Assembly (NCBI GenBank): GCA_015061035.1 | Contig: SUXK01000003.1 | Span: 1-64,000, forward strand | Length of the DNA: 64,000 nucleotides | Direction of reading: 5' to 3' | Source of the DNA: Bacteroidales bacterium | GTDB taxonomy: Bacteria > Bacteroidota > Bacteroidia > Bacteroidales > G3-4614 | Part shown: positions 58,427 to 64,000 of the stretch, in pieces | Layout: each line of letters opens with the position of its first letter | Position numbering within the stretch: the first letter of the stretch is position 1 | Translations under genes and position numbers: made by a program | The notes under the pieces: generated by a model | Database searches by the model: none | Seen by the model: the letters and a program-made list of their open reading frames with translations, nothing else | Told to the model about the DNA's origin: nothing

Positions 58427-58945
58427 ATGGTAATATACTTAACAGGATATATGTGTTCGGGGAAAACTACTCTTGGCTCTCTGCTTAAAGAGATGGCAGG
58501 AGTGAAGTTTACCGACCTTGACCAATATATTGAAGAGAAAGAGGGATTATCGGTAAACGAGATTTTTGCTCAAAAGGGTGAGACTGCGTTTAGAGAGATG
58601 GAACGCAACACCCTACGTGAAGTTACCGAAAATATTGGTGGTGTTATTGCTACTGGTGGCGGCACCCCTTGCTTTTTTGACAATATGGAGTATATGAAAA
58701 CCAACGGCAAGGTTATATATTTGAATTGCAGCAGAGGGGAGTTATTAGAACGGTTGAAGATATACAAAGCAACCCGACCTCTATTAAAGGATAAAAACGA
58801 TGATGAACTTAAAGAGTTTATAGAAAACTCTTTGCCAAAACGTGAACCTTTCTACAATAAAGCCAACATAATTATTGATGCCGATCCTCTATCAACCCCA
58901 GAAGGTGCTTTAGATACTGCCAAGAGGGTGCTTGAAATGATTTAA
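58427..58945 (+). CDS. aroK: Shikimate kinase
   Basis: A 172-aa enzyme that phosphorylates shikimate in the pathway to chorismate. Walker A GYMCSGKT (7-14), D-x-D motif FTDLDQYIE (about 29-37), the glycine-rich GGGTP substrate loop (about 79-83) and the lid RPLL (about 116). ATG at 58427 is preferred to a GTG one codon earlier. Last gene of the core block. Confidence 0.95.
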   Translation: MVIYLTGYMCSGKTTLGSLLKEMAGVKFTDLDQYIEEKEGLSVNEIFAQKGETAFREMERNTLREVTENIGGVIATGGGTPCFFDNMEYMKTNGKVIYLNCSRGELLERLKIYKATRPLLKDKNDDELKEFIENSLPKREPFYNKANIIIDADPLSTPEGALDTAKRVLEMI

Positions 58946-58956
58946 TTCCTCACTCC

Positions 58957-59050
58957 TCAACCCTTAAAGGGGTAATAATGGATAAGGTAAACAATGAGGT
59001 TGTGAAGGTGGTAATTAAAAAAACATCTATAAAAGTAGTTTCATTCAGTT
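58957..59050 (+). pseudogene. Remnant of a T9SS sorting-domain cassette
   Basis: The last ~65 bp of a sorting cassette (coding for DKVNNEVVKVVIK) stand alone 11 nt after aroK, with the same sequence before it (CAACCCTTAAAGGGG) as in the gene at 59211-60188 and with the same terminator after it as at 49420-49454. The body of the gene is gone. It marks a lost or recombined copy of a secreted-protein gene. Confidence 0.8.
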
Positions 59051-59057
59051 AGGTTAT

Positions 59058-59092
59058 AGGGGCAGAGCCATTGGCTTTTGCCTCTATTTTTT
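59058..59092 (+). terminator. Terminator after the cassette remnant
   Basis: Imperfect stem 59058-59069 with 59073-59085, then a T run; a near copy of the terminator at 49420-49454. It now ends the aroK transcript. Confidence 0.8.
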
Positions 59093-59144
59093 GTTTTTTG
59101 GGGATAAATCTTGACTAAATTTATCATTTTTCATTTAGTTTTTT

Positions 59145-59174
59145 TTGTTTTTATAAAAAATATATTTATATTTG
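59145..59174 (+). promoter_or_regulatory. Promoter of the second paralogous secreted-protein gene
   Basis: TTG (59145-59147), 19 nt, TATATTTG (59167-59174). Full match; leader about 30 nt. Confidence 0.75.
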
Positions 59175-59210
59175 GGGAGATTAGTATTAACTATTAAAAA
59201 CTATTAGGGT

Positions 59211-60188
59211 ATGAAACGAATAGCAAAAATAATTAGTAAGTTAGTTTTATTAACACTGCTAATATTAACCTCAAATATATCTGTATATGCACAAACAGAA
59301 GAAGATATAAAACTTCCCGATGTATTCCCTACTGAAGATGCTGTTTGGGTAATAGAGATAAAAGCTGAAGTAGAGAGATCTTGGGCAAATCCAGAAACAG
59401 GATTATGGTATGATATATATTATACATACTACACATATTATTTAGAAGGGGATACTATTATGAATGATAAAAAATATTCTAAATTATATGTAAAAAACAT
59501 ACAAAAAAATATAGATTATGGGTATGTTGGAGGAATAAGAGTTGAGGGTGAGAAGGTATATATTGACCCTGTCGATTTCGATTACGAAACTTTAAATTAT
59601 GTTACAGGAGGGAGGGCTCGCATATTTTTTGGGGTTGAAGAAGGCGAAGAAGGAGTGTTTGATGAGTTTTGTCTGTATGACTTTTCTTTGAATGAAGAAG
59701 ATGAGTTTATTACAGCATGCATTGCAGAAGAAATAGGAACTCCATATTGTACACCTTTTGAATATAACATTGATTGGTGGCCCTATATTCGAGAAGAATG
59801 GATAAAAGGAATAGGTTCAAAATTAGGTTTATGGTATGATAGGATTAATTATATGACAGGAAGATATTCATCTAACTCTTTGTTTTCTCTTCATTCTTTT
59901 CACTACAAAGGCAAACAATTTTACCCTACTGAAGAATCAGGAATTAACGAAACTCCCAAAGAGGAGAGCAACACCAGAGCATACGTTTCTGCTGGGGTAT
60001 TATATATTGAGAACGCCGAAGGTATCAACTCTGTTGCGGTTTATGATGCAATGGGTAGAAGCCTCACCCCCAACCCCTCTCCAGTAGAAAGGGGAGCAAC
60101 TAATGCTCAAATAGAGTTGCCATCAACCCTTAAAGGGGGAATAATGGTTAAGGTTAACAATGAGGTTGTGAAAGTGATTTGTGAGTAG
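59211..60188 (+). CDS. Secreted protein of unknown function with T9SS sorting domain (paralogue of 48385-49383)
   Basis: A 325-aa exported protein. The signal peptide (1-27, ending VYAQ) and the following 20 residues match the gene at 48385; the middle is diverged and rich in Y, W, D and E (for example DIYYTYYTYYLEGDTIM); SLHSFHYKGKQFYPTEESG and the sorting cassette are again nearly identical. This pattern, with conserved ends and a changed centre, suggests diversifying paralogues or recombination. The cassette has lost a few residues around the palindrome (SLTPNPSPVERG, then ATNAQIELPSTLKGG). It has its own promoter and terminator. Confidence 0.84.
   Translation: MKRIAKIISKLVLLTLLILTSNISVYAQTEEDIKLPDVFPTEDAVWVIEIKAEVERSWANPETGLWYDIYYTYYTYYLEGDTIMNDKKYSKLYVKNIQKNIDYGYVGGIRVEGEKVYIDPVDFDYETLNYVTGGRARIFFGVEEGEEGVFDEFCLYDFSLNEEDEFITACIAEEIGTPYCTPFEYNIDWWPYIREEWIKGIGSKLGLWYDRINYMTGRYSSNSLFSLHSFHYKGKQFYPTEESGINETPKEESNTRAYVSAGVLYIENAEGINSVAVYDAMGRSLTPNPSPVERGATNAQIELPSTLKGGIMVKVNNEVVKVICE
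59957..60188 (+). repeat. T9SS sorting-domain cassette, copy 4
   Basis: Palindrome CCCCTCTC-CAGTA-GAAAGGGG at 60074-60094, one base changed in the right arm. The part after it differs from copies 1-3 but matches the remnant at 58957. Confidence 0.85.
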
Positions 60189-60220
60189 TTATTTATTTAC
60201 TCATACATATAACAATTGTG

Positions 60221-60250
60221 AGCGAGAAGAGAAATCTTTTCGCTTTTTTA
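60221..60250 (+). terminator. Terminator after the second paralogue
   Basis: Stem AGCGAGAAGA/TCTTTTCGCT with a GAAA loop and a T run; a copy of the hairpin at 53176-53212. Confidence 0.9.
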
Positions 60251-60432
60251 TATCTTATTTTTTAAAAGAGTTGAACTTTTAACACAATCTAATATTTTAG
60301 AGTTGCTTTTTACTCTATTTTTTTATTACTTTGCATCCTTGATAAAAAGATTGGCATTATTAAGTGATAAGCAGGTTATACTTGTTGGCTTAATAATTAT
60401 TTCTACTTGATTTTTAATAAAAACTGAATATT

Positions 60433-62274
60433 ATGTCAGAAACAAGAGTAAAAAATGTAGAGAAGGTGGTTGTCCGTTTCTCAGGAGACTCGGGAGATGG
60501 TATGCAACTTGCAGGAAATATCCTCTCTAATATTTCTGCCGCAATTGGTAACGAAATATCAACATTCCCCGACTATCCTGCCGAAATTAGAGCACCTCAA
60601 GGAACTCTTGGTGGTGTATCGGGATTTCAAGTACACATTGGTAACGGAGTTCACACACCCGGTGATAAAGCAGATGTTTTAGTGGCTATGAATCCTGCTG
60701 CTCTTAAAACTAACTTTAAGTTCTTAAAGAGCGATGGTATTGTTATTTACGACACTGATTCTTTCGCTAAAAGCGATTTAGATAAGGCTGCTTTTACTAC
60801 CGAAGATCCTTTCGCTGAGATTGGTGCAGCGGCAACTGTACAAATTGTTCCTGTTGCTCTATCTTCGATGGTTGCTGCCTCTCTTGCTGATAGTGGAATG
60901 GATAATAAATCGATTATGAGATGCAAAAATATGTTTGCTCTCGGTTTGATTTGCTGGTTATTTGACCGCCCTATTGAGCAAGCATCAAAACTTCTTACAA
61001 ATAAATTTGGCAAGAAACCTACCATTCTTGAGGCTAACCTAAAGGTTTTAACCGCTGGTTATGATTATGGTAATAACATTCATGCATCGGTATCTACTTA
61101 CCGCATTGAGAGCAAATCTCAAAAACCGGGTATATATACCGATATTAATGGTAATCGTGCTACTGCTCTTGGTTTAATAATGGCTTCGGAGAAATCGGGA
61201 CTTCCCCTATTCTTGGGTAGTTACCCTATTACTCCTGCTACCGATATTTTGCACGAACTTGCTAAACGTAAAGATTTAGGTGTTAAGGTAGTTCAGGCTG
61301 AGGATGAGATTGCTGGTGTTTGTACAGCAATAGGTGCATCGTTTGCAGGTAATCTGGCTGCCACTTCTACTTCGGGACCCGGTTTGGCATTGAAGAGCGA
61401 GGCCATTGGATTGGCTGTTATGGCAGAAATTCCATTGGTGGTTATTGATGTTCAACGTGGAGGACCTTCAACAGGACTACCTACCAAAACAGAGCAAACA
61501 GACCTTCTACAAGCACTTTATGGTCGTAACGGAGAGTCTCCTGCGGTAGTTCTTGCAGCATCTACACCAACAGATTGCTTTGATATGGCATTCAACGCTG
61601 CTAAGATTGCAGTGGAGCATATGACTCCTGTTATTCTATTAACAGATGCCTTTATTGCAAATGGCTCGGCAGCATGGCGTATTCCTGAGGATAACGACTT
61701 CCCCGAAATTAAACCTAACTATGTTAAACCTGAAATGTTAGAGGAGGGCTGGAAACCTTATAAACGTGACGCAGAATCTTTTGTTCGCTACTGGGCTATA
61801 CCCGGTATGGAGGGATTTATGCACCGATTAGGTGGTTTGGAGAAAGATACCAACACAAGTGCTATCTCAACTGACCCTGCAAATCACCAAAAGATGGTTG
61901 ATATTCGCAAAAACAAGATAGACTATATTGCAAATTGTATTGAGCCTCTTAAAGTTGAAGGAGATGAGAGTGCCGATACTTTGGTTATTGGTTGGGGTGG
62001 TACTTACGGACACCTTGTTACCGCAGTTGAGGAGTTGAACGCTATGGGTAAAAAAACAGCTCTTGCTCACTTCCGCTACATTAACCCTCTTCCTGCAAAC
62101 ACAGAAGAGGTTATTAAGAGATACAAAAATGTGGTTGTTTGCGAGTTGAATAATGGTCAATTTGCTACTCACCTTGTTTCAAAAATAGAGGGATTACAAG
62201 TTAAGAAATTTAATAAAGTACAAGGTCAACCTTTTATGGTTGAGGAACTTGTTGATTTTCTTAAAAACTTATAG
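60433..62274 (+). CDS. korA: 2-oxoacid:ferredoxin oxidoreductase, fused gamma-alpha subunit (probably 2-oxoglutarate)
   Basis: A 613-aa cytoplasmic subunit. Residues about 1-190 are the gamma domain (FSGDSGDGMQLAG, 13-25); from about 200 on is the alpha, pyrimidine-binding part with TSGPGLALKSEAIG and IDVQRGGPSTGLPTKTEQTD, the signature of KorA-type enzymes; a C-terminal transketolase-like part follows. With KorB it decarboxylates 2-oxoglutarate (or makes it from succinyl-CoA) with ferredoxin. Substrate choice is inferred from motif and from the missing delta ferredoxin gene. It starts a two-gene operon. Confidence 0.93.
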   Translation: MSETRVKNVEKVVVRFSGDSGDGMQLAGNILSNISAAIGNEISTFPDYPAEIRAPQGTLGGVSGFQVHIGNGVHTPGDKADVLVAMNPAALKTNFKFLKSDGIVIYDTDSFAKSDLDKAAFTTEDPFAEIGAAATVQIVPVALSSMVAASLADSGMDNKSIMRCKNMFALGLICWLFDRPIEQASKLLTNKFGKKPTILEANLKVLTAGYDYGNNIHASVSTYRIESKSQKPGIYTDINGNRATALGLIMASEKSGLPLFLGSYPITPATDILHELAKRKDLGVKVVQAEDEIAGVCTAIGASFAGNLAATSTSGPGLALKSEAIGLAVMAEIPLVVIDVQRGGPSTGLPTKTEQTDLLQALYGRNGESPAVVLAASTPTDCFDMAFNAAKIAVEHMTPVILLTDAFIANGSAAWRIPEDNDFPEIKPNYVKPEMLEEGWKPYKRDAESFVRYWAIPGMEGFMHRLGGLEKDTNTSAISTDPANHQKMVDIRKNKIDYIANCIEPLKVEGDESADTLVIGWGGTYGHLVTAVEELNAMGKKTALAHFRYINPLPANTEEVIKRYKNVVVCELNNGQFATHLVSKIEGLQVKKFNKVQGQPFMVEELVDFLKNL

Positions 62275-62286
62275 GAGGATATAACT

Positions 62287-63291
62287 ATGGAATATACAGC
62301 AAAAGATTTTAAGAGCGACCAATATGTGCGTTGGTGTCCTGGTTGTGGCGACCACGCAGTGGTAAATACTCTACAAAAGGCAATGGCAGAGGTGGGCATC
62401 CCTCCTCACAAAATTGCAGTAATCTCGGGAATTGGTTGTTCTTCACGCCTTCCCTACTATATGGGCACTTATGGTTTTCACACTATACACGGACGTTCTG
62501 GTGCTATTGCAACAGGTGTTAAAACTGCAAATCCCGATTTGACAGTTTGGCAAATTACTGGCGATGGAGATTGTCTTGCTATTGGTGGTAACCACTTTAT
62601 TCACGAGATACGCCGTAATGTTAACCTTAACATTATTCTTCTGAATAACAAGATATATGGTTTGACTAAAGGACAATACTCTCCCACAAGCGACAGAGGT
62701 GCGGTAACTAAATCTTCACCCTACGGAACCGTTGAAGATCCATTTATCCCTGCCGAACTTACTTTTGGTGCAAGAGGAAACTTCTTTGCCCGCACTATTG
62801 ATGTTGACCTTGTTACTGCAAAAGAGGTTATGGTTGCAGCGGCAAAACATAAAGGTGCATCGGTTGTTGAAGTTCTACAAAACTGTGTGATTTTTAATGA
62901 CCAGATACACAAACATGTTGCCGACAAAGAGTTTAGAGCAGAACGCACTATTCATCTTAAACATGGTGAGAAGATGTTGTTTGGTAAGAATATGGATAAA
63001 GGATTAGTTCTTGATGGTCTTAACTTGAAGGTTGTGAAGATTGGTGAGAATGGTGTTACTTTAGAAGACATTTTAGTTCACGATGAGACTACTCAAGATA
63101 ACTTCTTGCATCTTCGCCTTGCAATGATGGATGGTCACGAACTTCCTCTTGCAGTAGGAGTTATCCGCTCGGCAGAGGCTCCCTGCTATGATGAAGAGGT
63201 TAAACGTCAAATGGAGGAGATTCGCAATAAGAGACCTGATAAAACACTACGCGACCTTCTTCTTAGCGAAGAGACTTGGGAGGTTAAATAG
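62287..63291 (+). CDS. korB: 2-oxoacid:ferredoxin oxidoreductase beta subunit
   Basis: A 334-aa thiamine-diphosphate subunit. CPGCGDHAV (about 18-26) and a further cysteine (GIGCSSR) supply cluster ligands; GDGDCLAIGGNHFIH (about 95-109) with the following NNKIYGLTKGQ is the Mg-TPP site. It starts 12 nt after korA with a GGAGG ribosome site. Together with fumarate reductase it fits a reductive or branched TCA route. Confidence 0.95.
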   Translation: MEYTAKDFKSDQYVRWCPGCGDHAVVNTLQKAMAEVGIPPHKIAVISGIGCSSRLPYYMGTYGFHTIHGRSGAIATGVKTANPDLTVWQITGDGDCLAIGGNHFIHEIRRNVNLNIILLNNKIYGLTKGQYSPTSDRGAVTKSSPYGTVEDPFIPAELTFGARGNFFARTIDVDLVTAKEVMVAAAKHKGASVVEVLQNCVIFNDQIHKHVADKEFRAERTIHLKHGEKMLFGKNMDKGLVLDGLNLKVVKIGENGVTLEDILVHDETTQDNFLHLRLAMMDGHELPLAVGVIRSAEAPCYDEEVKRQMEEIRNKRPDKTLRDLLLSEETWEVK

Positions 63292-63312
63292 ATACTATTT
63301 TACAGATATTTT

Positions 63313-63348
63313 AGAGAAGAGGTACTCAAGTACCTCTTCTCTTTTTTT
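63313..63348 (+). terminator. Terminator of korAB
   Basis: Near-perfect hairpin with arms AGAAGAGGTACT and AGTACCTCTTCT, then seven T residues. Confidence 0.95.
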
Positions 63349-63422
63349 ATCCCCATTTTAGGGTAAAAACAAATACAAAAATATATTGCTTACTCCCTCT
63401 TTTATAAATGGTTAAAAATTAT

Positions 63423-63430
63423 TATATTTG
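63423..63430 (+). promoter_or_regulatory. Predicted -7 box of the last gene
   Basis: TATATTTG fits TAnnTTTG, about 30 nt before the ATG at 63460. No exact -33 TTG. Confidence 0.5.
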
Positions 63431-63459
63431 AAAATTGAAAATTTTATCTTTTTTCATTA

Positions 63460-64000
63460 ATGGATGCGATAGGTGAAAACAATAAAGGGCAGAGTATCAG
63501 TGCGTTCTATATGAAGGATACTTCGTTTGCAAATCTTATGCAAAAACGAGTTTTCAATGTTTTGCTGATTGCAAGCAGATATGATGCCTTTATATTGGAA
63601 GAGGATGGACGTATTGAGGAGCATATATTTATGGAATATATGTCACTTAACTTGACTTCTCCTCCTCGCGTTACAGAGGCTTATACCTTTGAGCAGGCAG
63701 AAAAAGAGTTACAGGAAAAGAACTACGATCTTATTATTGTTATGCCTGCCATGCAGGATGCCAACGTATTCAAAAAAATTAAACGCTTAAAAAAGAGTTA
63801 CCAGAATATCCCATTAGTCCTTTTAACTCCATTCTCTCACGAGGTTTCCCGTAGATTAGCAAAAGAGGATTTGAGTGCTGTTGATTACACTTTCAGTTGG
63901 CTTGGTAATGCCGACCTTCTTCTTGCTATAGTTAAGTTGATGGAGGACAATATGAATCTTGAAGAGGATGTCGCTTCGGTTGGAGTACAGGTTATTATTG
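63460..64000 (+). CDS. N-terminus of a receiver-like/PEP-synthase-type protein (cut by window edge)
   Basis: 180 codons run from ATG to the window end without a stop. After a short polar lead, KDTSFANLMQKRVFNVLLIASRYDAF begins a receiver-like fold (about 30-165), with NYDLIIVMPAM, IPLVLLTPF and a final helix; the phosphorylated Asp of true receivers is not obvious. The sequence as a whole, to SVGVQVII, matches my recollection of the N-terminus of ~990-aa Bacteroidales proteins that go on to a PEP/pyruvate-binding domain. That downstream part is outside the window, so the enzyme call is inference. Confidence 0.75.
   Translation, partial: MDAIGENNKGQSISAFYMKDTSFANLMQKRVFNVLLIASRYDAFILEEDGRIEEHIFMEYMSLNLTSPPRVTEAYTFEQAEKELQEKNYDLIIVMPAMQDANVFKKIKRLKKSYQNIPLVLLTPFSHEVSRRLAKEDLSAVDYTFSWLGNADLLLAIVKLMEDNMNLEEDVASVGVQVII

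Overview
The window looks like a chromosomal segment of a Bacteroidota (Bacteroidales) bacterium. The DNA is A+T-rich, and many genes follow the Bacteroidetes promoter form TTG-N19-20-TAnnTTTG. Several proteins end in type IX secretion (T9SS) C-terminal sorting domains. Gene neighbourhoods typical of Bacteroidales are present: frdCAB, parE-coaD-S41 protease, rhomboid-EEP next to HU, and ftsX-DUF3098-uppP-truB-queA-folK. No rRNA, tRNA or CRISPR array was found.

Layout. 1-8334 (-): one uninterrupted 2778-codon reading frame for a secreted multidomain sialidase whose C-terminus lies outside the window. 8673-12101 (-): fumarate reductase/succinate dehydrogenase. 12342-18441 (+): asd, then a peptide-handling cluster (C26-M19 fusion peptidase, glutaminyl-cyclase-like lipoprotein, SufE, POT peptide transporter). 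18702-18974 (-): HU. 19190-21022 (+): rhomboid protease and a membrane-anchored EEP hydrolase. 21336-23772 (-): type II restriction-modification module (restriction enzyme, controller protein, cytosine-5 methyltransferase). It is bounded by 16-bp direct repeats that lie in a transcription terminator. 24038-31595 (-): S41 protease, coaD, parE, nadB, SDR and nagB. 31900-35539 (+): NagB-like/PIG-L fusion and adenine deaminase. 35618-46894 (-): gyrB, an outer-membrane barrel, a T9SS-secreted trypsin-like protease, a cation/proton antiporter, metK behind a SAM-II-type riboswitch, and NDH-2. 47059-60188 (+): five T9SS-type secreted proteins plus a C-terminal remnant, interrupted by the core block ftsX-DUF3098-uppP-truB-queA-folK-exosortase-like-aroK. 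60433-63291 (+): korAB. 63460-end (+): the start of a receiver-like/PEP-synthase-type protein.

How the parts fit. The sialidase, NagB and NagB-like/PIG-L protein suggest growth on amino-sugar-rich glycans such as mucins. The fusion peptidase and POT transporter suggest uptake and breakdown of small or gamma-glutamyl peptides. Fumarate reductase and 2-oxoacid:ferredoxin oxidoreductase fit anaerobic fermentation with a reductive branch.

The most interesting signals are non-coding or modular: (1) a nearly identical DNA cassette encoding the T9SS sorting domain, containing an in-frame GC-rich palindrome, is attached to four secreted proteins and persists as a remnant elsewhere; (2) the R-M module is flanked by pieces of a terminator and has a shared, oppositely oriented 19-bp element at both of its promoters; (3) a terminator-like hairpin lies between the predicted promoter and start codon of the giant sialidase gene; (4) a NagB domain that has lost key catalytic residues is fused to an apparently intact PIG-L deacetylase; (5) a small exosortase-like protein sits in the core block.
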